In this document: positions 1 through 8,254 of the stretch, in pieces
Layout of the letters: each line of letters starts with the position of its first letter
Numbering within the stretch: the first letter of the stretch is position 1
Assembly (NCBI GenBank): GCA_006218065.1
Contig: VBWE01000025.1
Location: 1-47,028, forward strand
Length of the DNA stretch: 47,028 nt
DNA from: Bacteroidota bacterium
Lineage (GTDB): Bacteria; Bacteroidota; Bacteroidia; Palsa-965
Direction of reading: 5' to 3'
Program-made: the position numbers and the translations under genes
Notes under the pieces: model-generated
The model's input: the letters and a program-made list of their open reading frames with translations, nothing else
Told to the model about the DNA's origin: nothing
Databases searched by the model: none

Positions 1-3000
1 GACAGATGCCACGCACCCGCCGTTCGTGATCGTCCAGGCGAGGTTAACGGTATCGCCCGCATTTAATCCCGACAATATTGTGTTTGCCACGTTCACGTTA
101 CCGAGGTTGGCAACAGTGATCGACGGGTTACTGGTGTATATGATCGACCAGGTTCCGATTCCGACCGTGGGAGCGGTTGCAGCCAATGTCGCTGTGCTGA
201 TGCAGACCTGCTGATCAGGACCCGCATTCGATGTGCTCGGCATTTGTGTAACCGTTACAGTGAATGTTTGTACGGTCGTGTTGTTGTTTGATCCGCCGTC
301 ATTTACCGTTACGGTGATTATAGAAGTTCCGTATTGTCCGGCTACCGGTGTGTATGAAAGCGAACCGGTTGCATTCGGACTTATATAAGACACGGTCGGG
401 TTCGGGATCAGCGTCGGGTTGCTCGAAGATGCAGTTACCGACAAAGTCTGTACTTCGTTTCCGGCGCCTGTTCCTACTCCGCTGAAATTCACCGTTTGCA
501 AACCGGAGTTCTGGCAGATTGCCGACGGGTTAGCGATAGCGCTGAGCGTAGGCGGTGTATTGAGCGTAGAAGTAACCGTTGTGGCCGAAGTGAGCAGGTA
601 GTTGTTCGTACATGCCGAGCCGTTCGAGTTGTACTCGTACACGGCAAAGTAATAATATGTGTTCGACAACAAGCCGGTAACGTTAACCGAGTTGCCGGTA
701 CCGTTGTAAACCACGTATGTATTTCCCCCGACATCAGAACCGCTGCCGAAAACAGAATTGGCTGCATAGCCTGTTCCGTCAAAAGGCGTGTTCACTACGG
801 ACAATCCCTGGCGGGCAACAACCAGGCGGTTGAACCCATTTCCTGCGGTGAAATTCAGCGTGAGTGACGTTTGTGTCTGCGCGGAAATGGAAAGTGCGGA
901 AGACGGCGTGGTGGGTTCGCCGGCCAGCGGATCCATATCGTTGGTCAGGATATTGTGCGTACTGCTAAGCGGCGTGGCTACGATATCCGCTTTGCCGTCC
1001 ATATTAAAATCTCCGGCGTTAACGTGATACGATGAAGTACCTGCTGTTGCAATATCCACACGTGCAGCGAAACCGAAATTGCCCGTTCCTTCGAAAATGG
1101 ATACGTTATTCGAAGATCCATACCCGACGATAACTTCAACGCGTGCGGGTGAACCGTCTCCGTCGAGATCGATACAGGTTACGCTGGTCGGACTGTTCGC
1201 CAGTGTATTCTGGAACAGCGAATACGAGAAACTGATTGTACCGACGGTGCAGTTATTGGCGTAGTAGCGAAGCGTGTTGTTGCTCAGCGCAACCACGATA
1301 TCCGGTTTCCCGTCGAGGTTGAAATCGCCGCAGCTGATCGAGTTTACATACGCGCTGGTGGTTGTCGAAACGATCACCGCCGCTGCAAATGTAATCGACC
1401 CGGAAGTACTTGTGCTGCGCATGATGCCGAATTGTGCCGTGCTTTGCTGACCGAAAATAATATCGGCTTTCCCGTCCAGGTCCAGGTCGCGAACCCAGAG
1501 CGCGGGAACAACCGTACCGATGGCGAAATCCTGCCGGGCGGCAAACGCGAGGTTACCTACGGAACCTGTATTGCGGAATACCGAAATGATCGTTCCAACC
1601 GAATTGTATGCTACGGCCAGGTCAAGTCTTCCATCTCCGTCGAAATCGCCCGACTTGATATTGGAAGGCTGGTAAGGCAGCGCGATATCGATACGGTCGG
1701 TTGAACTATACGTTGAACCTGTGTTCCGGTGCACAGTAAGCAGGTTGGCTCCCGTGCTGGTGAGCGCTATATCCGGCCGCTTGTCTCCGTCGAAATCGGC
1801 TACGCTGATATGATACGGATATTGTGCTGTCGAGTAGGTATATGCGCCGAACAGTGGAGGATTTGCACCGTTCAGCGAGAGGCCGGTCAAACCGTTGAAA
1901 GAAGAAACACCATTGACCGAGGATATGATATCGGTTTTGCCGTCGTTGTTGTAATCGCGTAAAGCGGTTTCATACGAAAGACCACTGGTCAGTGCAGTGC
2001 TTGCTGTAAAGGAACTGTTGTTGATCGTATTGGTGCACGACGACGTGACAATAAATTCGCGTGTGTATGTTCCTGTAAGACCGTTCACCGAAACAGAAAC
2101 CGGCGTATGGTTTGCCCCGTAAGGCACAAGTACCGTGAGGGAAGTGGCTGTAGCAGCGGTTACATTTCCTTTGGTTGCACCGAACAGTACAATGTTATCG
2201 GTAGTGGTTGTACTGAACCCGGTACCGGTAAGCGTAACAATCGTTCCAACCGGGCCGCTGGTGGGCGACATATTTGAAATGGCCGGAACAGTGCCTGCGG
2301 CTGTTTGCACTTCACCGCTCAGCAGCGATTGTGTGCGGTAATTGAAATACGGGATCGTATCATAATCAAATTCCGTTACAATGAAGTTGTAATATGTTCC
2401 CGGAGAAAGCCCGGTTACGGTTACGCTATTTCCCGTTGTACTGTTCATCACGGCATAGTAGGGTGTTCCGACCGCACCACCGTTCATGTATGTAGCGCTC
2501 GAGGAATACCAGCTGAAATCCACCGGTTGGTCTATGGGTGAATTGGAATTGACCCAGCCGCTGGTGGCTGTTGTGGCGCTTGCCGCAGTGGTGGTCATCG
2601 TCGTTAGTGTACCGTTCAGGTTTGCCGTAGTGAGTGAACTGTTTACGGCAGTTCCGGTTGTGACATAACCATCATCGAGTCTCCAGTAACCTGCCAGGCC
2701 GGTTTCATTTCCGCGGAGTGTTTTGTTCATTTCACTCTGGATCTGGCCCTGGTAACGAACCGTATTCCAGACGCGCACTTCATCCACCATACCATTCAGG
2801 TAATACCCGGTTGTTGTGGAACCTGTTCCGACATCAGCGCCGATAATAAATGCATTCGCGTAGGTGTACCCGACCGGGTAATTTGCACCGGCATCATTTA
2901 CTGCATAATATGCTCCGTCGATATAGCTGCGATGATAGCGTCCGTCATACGACATGGCAAAATGGTGCCAGCCTGCGGAAAGATGGTTTACCGGGATTGC

Positions 3001-4509
3001 AGAAGCTCCCCAGGTTCCGTTTCGGTAAGTATATGTGTACATATAAGTACCGGAATGAAGAATACAATATCCCCCGGTTTCCGCATTACCTGCAATGTAT
3101 TGTGTGGCAACTGAAGTCGCCCAGTTCGCCTTGTACACCCAGCATTCCAGTGTAACGGCCGCGGTAGGTTGTAATGCGCTGTTGTATGGTACAACAACAT
3201 GGTCACTGACTCCGTCGAATGCAAGCGCCGTTTGTCGTCGCCCGGGTTTTGCCTGGACAATTTTCGCCTGCCCTGTTCCGCCTGTCCAGTTTACCTGTAC
3301 TGAGGTCGGGTTAATATTCGAGAAGGTCATGTTCGAAGCGCCGGAACCGGGTTGCGTGGTATTGGTGAGGCAAAGCGAATAACCGCCGTACGTCATATAG
3401 TTCGTAGATGGATTGAAAGAACCTGCTCCTCCATTGTATTCAAAAACGCGAATCGTGTACGAGGTTTGCATATTGAGCCCGGTAACGCGAACTGCATTGC
3501 CGGAACCGCTATACACAACATAACTCGAACCGATCTGGCTTCCGAGGCCGTATGTTGAATTTGCCGTGTACAGGTTGGCATCAATGGGCACATCGTTGGC
3601 AGAATTATCATTGATCAGCACCAGCCGGTTTGTTCCGCCGCCGGATGTCGGGTTAAGCCAGCTTATGGTCATGGCATCATCCCACACATCTGTACATGCC
3701 GTGTAACTTACTGTACTGGTGGGTTCGTTGGCGAGTGTTGTAAAACCTACCGTATCATAACCGGAAGTCATGTAATTCTGAGCGCCGCTCCAGTAACCGT
3801 TGTAATCAAAACCGGCAGCTACGTAACTGGTAGACGGGCTAAGGTTTGTTACGTTCACCGTGGAAGACAAATAGGAATATATGGAATAGGAATACGGAGA
3901 AGAGCCTACTGTCGCGCCTGATCCGTACGAAGAACTGTATGAGTAATATGTTGCATCCGTCGGTATATTGTTATTTGTTGTTCCGCTCCGCAAAGTAACG
4001 AGCGTATAACCGCCGTTTCCACCGGTCCAGTTGACGGTTGCCGAAGTCGGCGCCAGGTTGGTGGTATTAAAACCCGATGCCTGCACAGTCGGTTGCGTAT
4101 CTATCGTGTAATGTGATAGCGACGGATAGCCTATAGTGTTGTAATTATAACCTGACGCATACTCGAATACGGTAACCGTGTATTGTGTGTATGTGGTCAG
4201 ATTAGATACAGTCACCGAACTCCCTGTTCCGCGGTAAACAATATAGTTGCTGCTGCCCAGGTTTGTTCCTGATCCCCAGGACGACGAATACGTATATGCA
4301 TTGCCGTCAACAGGCAATGCAACCGAGTTGGCAGAAGGTCTTACGACACAAATACGGCCCACACCGGATCCATTGGTCCAGCTCACGGTAAATGAGTTTG
4401 TACCGACGTTGGTGAACGTGATTCCTGAAGCGACTTGTGCTTTGATGCCGGTTATGGAGAGAAGTGAAAAAATGAGGCCGGCAATGATACGGGTAACTGA
4501 TGTTCGCAT
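1..4509 (-). CDS. Giant multi-domain secreted surface protein (partial, C-terminus beyond left edge)
   Basis: The frame is open from ATG at 4509 to base 1 (at least 1503 residues), so the C-terminus, probably with a T9SS sorting domain, is missing. Residues 1-24 form a signal peptide ending GIKA/QVAS. Three fibronectin-III-like units follow (about 25-420, motif 'SWTNGSG', 'NWTGGNG'). A LamG/concanavalin-like domain lies at about 428-620 (GWHHFAMSYDG, VDEVRVWN, GYWRLDDG). Another Fn3-like unit precedes an IPT/TIG domain at about 739-823 (SPTSGPVGTIVTLTGTGF). FG-GAP/VCBS propeller repeats occupy about 846-1183 (ADFDGDKRPDIAL, GDFNMDGKADIVA). A Fn3 unit and Ig/PKD-like modules (NAGPDQQVC) complete the visible part. 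This is a typical Bacteroidota cell-surface or secreted adhesin architecture; the ligand is unknown. Confidence 0.88.
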   Translation of the reverse strand, partial: MRTSVTRIIAGLIFSLLSITGIKAQVASGITFTNVGTNSFTVSWTNGSGVGRICVVRPSANSVALPVDGNAYTYSSSWGSGTNLGSSNYIVYRGTGSSVTVSNLTTYTQYTVTVFEYASGYNYNTIGYPSLSHYTIDTQPTVQASGFNTTNLAPTSATVNWTGGNGGYTLVTLRSGTTNNNIPTDATYYSYSSSYGSGATVGSSPYSYSIYSYLSSTVNVTNLSPSTSYVAAGFDYNGYWSGAQNYMTSGYDTVGFTTLANEPTSTVSYTACTDVWDDAMTISWLNPTSGGGTNRLVLINDNSANDVPIDANLYTANSTYGLGSQIGSSYVVYSGSGNAVRVTGLNMQTSYTIRVFEYNGGAGSFNPSTNYMTYGGYSLCLTNTTQPGSGASNMTFSNINPTSVQVNWTGGTGQAKIVQAKPGRRQTALAFDGVSDHVVVPYNSALQPTAAVTLECWVYKANWATSVATQYIAGNAETGGYCILHSGTYMYTYTYRNGTWGASAIPVNHLSAGWHHFAMSYDGRYHRSYIDGAYYAVNDAGANYPVGYTYANAFIIGADVGTGSTTTGYYLNGMVDEVRVWNTVRYQGQIQSEMNKTLRGNETGLAGYWRLDDGYVTTGTAVNSSLTTANLNGTLTTMTTTAASATTATSGWVNSNSPIDQPVDFSWYSSSATYMNGGAVGTPYYAVMNSTTGNSVTVTGLSPGTYYNFIVTEFDYDTIPYFNYRTQSLLSGEVQTAAGTVPAISNMSPTSGPVGTIVTLTGTGFSTTTTDNIVLFGATKGNVTAATATSLTVLVPYGANHTPVSVSVNGLTGTYTREFIVTSSCTNTINNSSFTASTALTSGLSYETALRDYNNDGKTDIISSVNGVSSFNGLTGLSLNGANPPLFGAYTYSTAQYPYHISVADFDGDKRPDIALTSTGANLLTVHRNTGSTYSSTDRIDIALPYQPSNIKSGDFDGDGRLDLAVAYNSVGTIISVFRNTGSVGNLAFAARQDFAIGTVVPALWVRDLDLDGKADIIFGQQSTAQFGIMRSTSTSGSITFAAAVIVSTTTSAYVNSISCGDFNLDGKPDIVVALSNNTLRYYANNCTVGTISFSYSLFQNTLANSPTSVTCIDLDGDGSPARVEVIVGYGSSNNVSIFEGTGNFGFAARVDIATAGTSSYHVNAGDFNMDGKADIVATPLSSTHNILTNDMDPLAGEPTTPSSALSISAQTQTSLTLNFTAGNGFNRLVVARQGLSVVNTPFDGTGYAANSVFGSGSDVGGNTYVVYNGTGNSVNVTGLLSNTYYYFAVYEYNSNGSACTNNYLLTSATTVTSTLNTPPTLSAIANPSAICQNSGLQTVNFSGVGTGAGNEVQTLSVTASSSNPTLIPNPTVSYISPNATGSLSYTPVAGQYGTSIITVTVNDGGSNNNTTVQTFTVTVTQMPSTSNAGPDQQVCISTATLAATAPTVGIGTWSIIYTSNPSITVANLGNVNVANTILSGLNAGDTVNLAWTITNGGCVASV

Positions 4510-4581
4510 GAATGATCTGGTTTGTGTGTGCGTTTAGACTAATGACGCCATTGTTACGATAAAGGAGGCCTAAAGTTACAT

Positions 4582-4612
4582 AAAAAAGCCCCCGGTACAT
4601 AAAATCGGGGGC
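4582..4612 (-). terminator. Terminator-like hairpin in the leader of the giant surface gene
   Basis: On the minus strand GCCCCCG (4612-4606) and CGGGGGC (4594-4588) form a 7-bp GC stem with an 11-nt loop, followed at once by TTTTTT (4587-4582). It sits between the divergent starts at 4509 and 4769, upstream of the minus-strand gene rather than behind one. A promoter-like TAAATTTT (4647-4640, minus) lies just upstream, so this could be an attenuator or the end of a short RNA. Confidence 0.55.
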
Positions 4613-4721
4613 GCCGGCCGAAAAATTAAAAACGGCTGAAAAATTTATCCGAAATCGTAACCTTTTTCAGGAATTCCGGCTTTTCGGGTCTTCCGATGGG
4701 ACCATCCTTCGGCTAAAGTTC

Positions 4722-4729
4722 TAAATTTG
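4722..4729 (+). promoter_or_regulatory. Bacteroidota-type -7 promoter element TAAATTTG
   Basis: An exact match to TAnnTTTG lies 39 bases before the ATG at 4769. It overlaps the alternative TTG codon at 4727, which would then lie upstream of the transcription start. No clear -33 TTG is visible. Confidence 0.6.
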
Positions 4730-4768
4730 CCCGGATGCGTGGCTTTTCATGCTAACATATTGCCGTTG

Positions 4769-7700
4769 ATGCGCCGTTTTTTTGTTCATATCTTTTTAAT
4801 TTTCTGCCTGGCACCGGCCATTCCCGCCCTTGCCCAGCAGTACAATATTAAACTGTACGGAACCCGGGACGGCCTTGTAAATTCTATCGTTAAAACCATA
4901 TTCCTGGACAGCCGCGGCTACCTCTGGTTCGGTACCCAGGGCGGTGTAAGCCGTTTCGACGGGAGACAATTCCGCAATTTCACTGAAAAAGACGGGCTTC
5001 CCGGCAACGATATCACCTGCATTACGGAAGACAGACAGGGTAATATCTGGATAGGTACTTACGGCTTCGGCATTTCAAAATACGACGGGCAGAAGTTTAC
5101 CAACTACGGCGAGAAAGAAGGCCTGGGTAATAATAAAGTGTACAGTATTGTCTGCGACGAACAGCAGAACATCTGGAGTACAACTTTCGGCGGCGGTATT
5201 TCGCGGTACGACGGAAAAAAATTCCAGTCCTATTCCACCAAAACCGGCCTGCTCACCGACCAGTTCCTGAAGTGCGCTGCCGCGCGGGCGGACAATATGT
5301 GGTTTTGCACCCGCGGAAAAGGCGTTTACCGTTACGACGGGAAAAATTTCATCAACTACGGACTCAACGACGGACTGAATTCGAGTTCCTACTACTCCGT
5401 TTTACCCGACAGCAAGGGGAATGTATGGCTCGGTTCCATCTCCAAAGGCATCGACATCATCGCGCCGGATTTTTCCATTAAGCACCTGGATTCCCCGGAA
5501 ATCGACGGGGACCTGATCTCCGCCATTATCGAAGACAAGCGCGGGAATTACTGGATCGCCGCGAAGAAAGGACTGCTGAAGTACAACAACCGGCAGCAGA
5601 TGCTTTTTACCGATAAGCACGGCCTGCCCTCCAATTCCATTTATTCCATCTGCGAAGATTACGAAGGCAATATCTGGGTTGGTACTGCCGCGGGCATCTG
5701 CATGTTCCGCAACGAAGCGATGGTGGCCTATACGGATAAAGAAGGCATCGCCAAGAAAAATGTAACCGCTTTTTTCAAAGACAGCCGTAACCACCAGTTC
5801 GTGGGCATGTACGGCGGCGGAGCCGGTATCCTGGAGAATAACGTGGTCACCCCGCTCGACCAGATCAAAGAACTGAACGGGCAGATCGTACTCGCTTTTC
5901 ATGAAGATCAGCAGAACCGCATCTGGGTAGGCTGCGATGTAAACGAAAACGGGCTCGTGATCCTGAAAAAAGAAAACGACCGCTGGATTACCGACCGGAC
6001 GCACCGGGAATTCGGTAAGCAGTTGCTCAAAACCGTTACCCGGATCATCAGTGACCGGAAAGGAAATACCTGGCTGGCGAGCTACGGCAGCGGGGTGTTC
6101 TGCATTCATCCCGATAACAGCTTTACGCTTTATAACGACAGCACCGGTTTTCCGACGAACGATATCCTGACCATTTATGAAGACCGCGCGGGAAATATCT
6201 GGGCGGGCAGCCTGCAGCACGGCCTGATCAAGATAGACACGAACGGAAAAATTTCGTTCATCACCGAAAAAGAAGGACTGGGTGACAATTCGGTTTGGGC
6301 CATTACCGAAGACAGCAAGGGAAGACTTTTCTTTGGAACGAACGACAACGGCCTGAGCTGCTACGACGGGAAAAAATTTCATACCATTTCCACCAGCAAC
6401 GGCCTGTCGTCCGATCTCGTTTATGCGCTGATCACCGATGCGCAGGACCGCCTATGGGTGGGAACCGACAAAGGCATGAACAGGCTTTCGCTCGGAAAAA
6501 ATCTCGAAGTCAATTCCCTGAAATTTTACGGCGAGAAAGAAGGACTTATCGGTACCGAGATCAACCAGCACAGTTTTTTCTTCGACCGCGAGGGGATTTT
6601 GTGGGTAGGCACAACCAACGGGCTGATGCGCTACGATGCCCGATACGATTATGTGAACGATAATCCGCCGCGCATACAGCTGAACAATATCCGGCTCTTT
6701 TACCAGGACGTGGATTGGTCGAAATATGCCGACTCGCTTGATCCGCGCACCAACCTGCCGATCAAGCCCGTGCTTTCGTACCGCGACAATAACCTGACTT
6801 TTGATTTCCAGGCGCTGACCACGGATAATGTGAGTTACCAGTTTATGCTCGAAGGCCTGGACAACGACTGGACGCCGCTCACCGCGAATATTTCCGCAGC
6901 TTACACCAACATTCCCAGCGGGCATACTTATACGTTTAAAGTAAAAGCGGTGAACAGCGACGGATTCTGGAGCAAAGAAATTACGTCATACACGTTCACG
7001 ATCCGCCCGCCTTTCTGGCAAACCTGGTGGTTTTACACGATCTGTATCGTGATCGCTATTCTTGGCGTGGTGAGTTTTATCCGCTGGCGCACAGGCCGGC
7101 TCGAGCATGAAAAACGCGTGCTGGAAGATAAAGTCAACGAACGTACGCAGGAACTGCAGGTAGCGAACCTGCATCTTTCGGCAGCCTATACCGATATCCG
7201 CGACAGCATCAATTACGCCAAACGCATCCAGCAGGCCATTCTTCCACCGGAAACGGAAGTGGGAAAAATGCTGCCGGAACATTTCATTTTCTTCCGCCCG
7301 CGCGACGTGGTGAGCGGCGACTTTTACTGGTTCTTCCAGAAAGGCGACCGCACCTACGCTGCCGCCATCGACTGTACGGGACATGGCGTTCCGGGCGCGT
7401 TCATGAGCATCATCGGCAATGCGCTGCTGAACGAAATCATGAATGAAACGAATCTTGTGCGGCCTGCGGATATCATGTCGCACCTGCGCGAACGGCTGAT
7501 CCACGCGCTCCGGCAAACCGGCCACGAAGGTGAAAGCAAAGACGGCATGGACATGGTACTGTGCTGCATCGACCGCTCGAACAATACGGTTTCATTTGCC
7601 GGCGCGAACAACCCGCTTTATCATTTCACCGGCGGACAGATGTACGAATACAAAGGCGACAAGTACCCGATCGGGATTCACGGCGATGAACTGAAACCGT

Positions 7701-7945
7701 TTACGCACCAGGAAATTCAAGTATCGTCAAACGACGTCATCTATATTTTCAGCGACGGTTATCCCGACCAGTTCGGCGGATTGCGCGGAAAAAAATTCCT
7801 TTATACGCAGTTCAAACAACTCCTGCAGCGTATTCACCCGGAACGCCTTTCCGATCAGAAAACCGAAGTGGAAAAAGCGTTCGATGAATGGAAAGGCGAA
7901 AATTTCCAGGTGGATGATGTGCTGGTGATCGGGATAAGGATTTGA
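4769..7945 (+). CDS. Reg_prop / Y_Y_Y periplasmic sensor with cytoplasmic SpoIIE (PP2C-type) phosphatase
   Basis: The protein has 1058 residues from ATG 4769. That start gives a clean signal peptide (MRRFFVHIFLIF...ALAQ, 1-23); a TTG at 4727 in frame overlaps the promoter. About a dozen two-component-regulator propeller repeats (motifs such as DSRGYLWFGTQGGVSRFDG and DRQGNIWIGT) fill about 30-620. A Y_Y_Y domain follows (YQFMLEGLDNDWTPL...FKVKAVN), then one membrane helix (about 751-770), a coiled coil (HEKRVLEDKVNERTQELQ) and a C-terminal SpoIIE/RsbU-like phosphatase (SGDFYWFF, CTGHGVPGAFMS, FSDGYPDQFGG). There is no histidine kinase or DNA-binding domain, so output is probably dephosphorylation of an anti-sigma antagonist or another phosphoprotein. 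The input ligand is unknown. Confidence 0.88.
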   Translation: MRRFFVHIFLIFCLAPAIPALAQQYNIKLYGTRDGLVNSIVKTIFLDSRGYLWFGTQGGVSRFDGRQFRNFTEKDGLPGNDITCITEDRQGNIWIGTYGFGISKYDGQKFTNYGEKEGLGNNKVYSIVCDEQQNIWSTTFGGGISRYDGKKFQSYSTKTGLLTDQFLKCAAARADNMWFCTRGKGVYRYDGKNFINYGLNDGLNSSSYYSVLPDSKGNVWLGSISKGIDIIAPDFSIKHLDSPEIDGDLISAIIEDKRGNYWIAAKKGLLKYNNRQQMLFTDKHGLPSNSIYSICEDYEGNIWVGTAAGICMFRNEAMVAYTDKEGIAKKNVTAFFKDSRNHQFVGMYGGGAGILENNVVTPLDQIKELNGQIVLAFHEDQQNRIWVGCDVNENGLVILKKENDRWITDRTHREFGKQLLKTVTRIISDRKGNTWLASYGSGVFCIHPDNSFTLYNDSTGFPTNDILTIYEDRAGNIWAGSLQHGLIKIDTNGKISFITEKEGLGDNSVWAITEDSKGRLFFGTNDNGLSCYDGKKFHTISTSNGLSSDLVYALITDAQDRLWVGTDKGMNRLSLGKNLEVNSLKFYGEKEGLIGTEINQHSFFFDREGILWVGTTNGLMRYDARYDYVNDNPPRIQLNNIRLFYQDVDWSKYADSLDPRTNLPIKPVLSYRDNNLTFDFQALTTDNVSYQFMLEGLDNDWTPLTANISAAYTNIPSGHTYTFKVKAVNSDGFWSKEITSYTFTIRPPFWQTWWFYTICIVIAILGVVSFIRWRTGRLEHEKRVLEDKVNERTQELQVANLHLSAAYTDIRDSINYAKRIQQAILPPETEVGKMLPEHFIFFRPRDVVSGDFYWFFQKGDRTYAAAIDCTGHGVPGAFMSIIGNALLNEIMNETNLVRPADIMSHLRERLIHALRQTGHEGESKDGMDMVLCCIDRSNNTVSFAGANNPLYHFTGGQMYEYKGDKYPIGIHGDELKPFTHQEIQVSSNDVIYIFSDGYPDQFGGLRGKKFLYTQFKQLLQRIHPERLSDQKTEVEKAFDEWKGENFQVDDVLVIGIRI

Positions 7946-7955
7946 TGGTGGTTCG

Positions 7956-7988
7956 GCCTCACCCCAACCCCTCTCCGGCAGAGAGGGG
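7956..7988 (+). repeat. Intergenic CCCCTCTC...GAGAGGGG repeat
   Basis: GCCTCACCCCAACCCCTCTC is followed by a 5-nt loop and GAGAGGGG, giving an 8-bp stem (7968-7975 with 7981-7988) 10 bases after the stop codon. Its wording resembles widely dispersed intergenic repeats of Bacteroidota and other phyla; that is recollection and needs a genome search. Confidence 0.5.
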
Positions 7989-8000
7989 AATTGGTTCGGG

Positions 8001-8075
8001 AAGCCTGGCGGCTTCGTATTTTGTTTTATGACCCAACTTGATTGCCAAGCCTTTTCGGCTTCGTATTTATTTTCC
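8001..8075 (+). terminator. Two tandem similar hairpins with T-rich tails
   Basis: AAGCC-tggc-GGCTT (8001-8014) is followed by CGTATTTTGTTTT. AAGCC-ttttc-GGCTT (8047-8061) is followed by CGTATTTATTTT. The two units share stem and tail and probably act as a double weak terminator for the phosphatase gene, or for the minus-strand remnant that ends nearby. Confidence 0.4.
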
Positions 8076-8085
8076 ACCCGCTTGC

Positions 8086-8254
8086 TTACGGAATTGTAAA
8101 ATTGATTTGCGTGGAGGCTGATGCTGCTGACGCAGCATTTAATGTAAAACTTGTGTTTGCTGTACTGATCCAGTCTCCGCTGTTGGCCATCAATGTTGCC
8201 GTCGGAATCGTAAAAGACGTACACGTAATACGTGCCGGGATGAAAAAGGAATTT
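8086..8254 (-). pseudogene. Frameshifted C-terminal remnant of a secreted protein
   Basis: Directly after the stop codon of the T9SS gene (8255) the same frame reads KFLFHPGTYYVYVFYDSDGN. A different minus frame continues ANSGDWISTANTSFTLNAAS and then TQINFTIP before a TAA at 8086. Joined by a single-base shift near 8195 these read as one sensible beta-rich C-terminus (YYVYVFYDSDGN / ANSGDWISTANTSFTL). There is no start codon, so this is most likely the tail of a deleted gene. Confidence 0.45.

Noticed and set aside
4727-4768. TTG start 42 bases upstream of the phosphatase ATG
   Set aside because: The TTG overlaps the exact TAAATTTG promoter element, and the extension would place 14 residues before a complete signal peptide.
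5402-6382. 326-residue minus-strand reading frame opposite the sensor phosphatase
   Set aside because: It lies fully inside a protein with clear propeller repeats, and its own translation has no recognisable domain. It is an antisense shadow.
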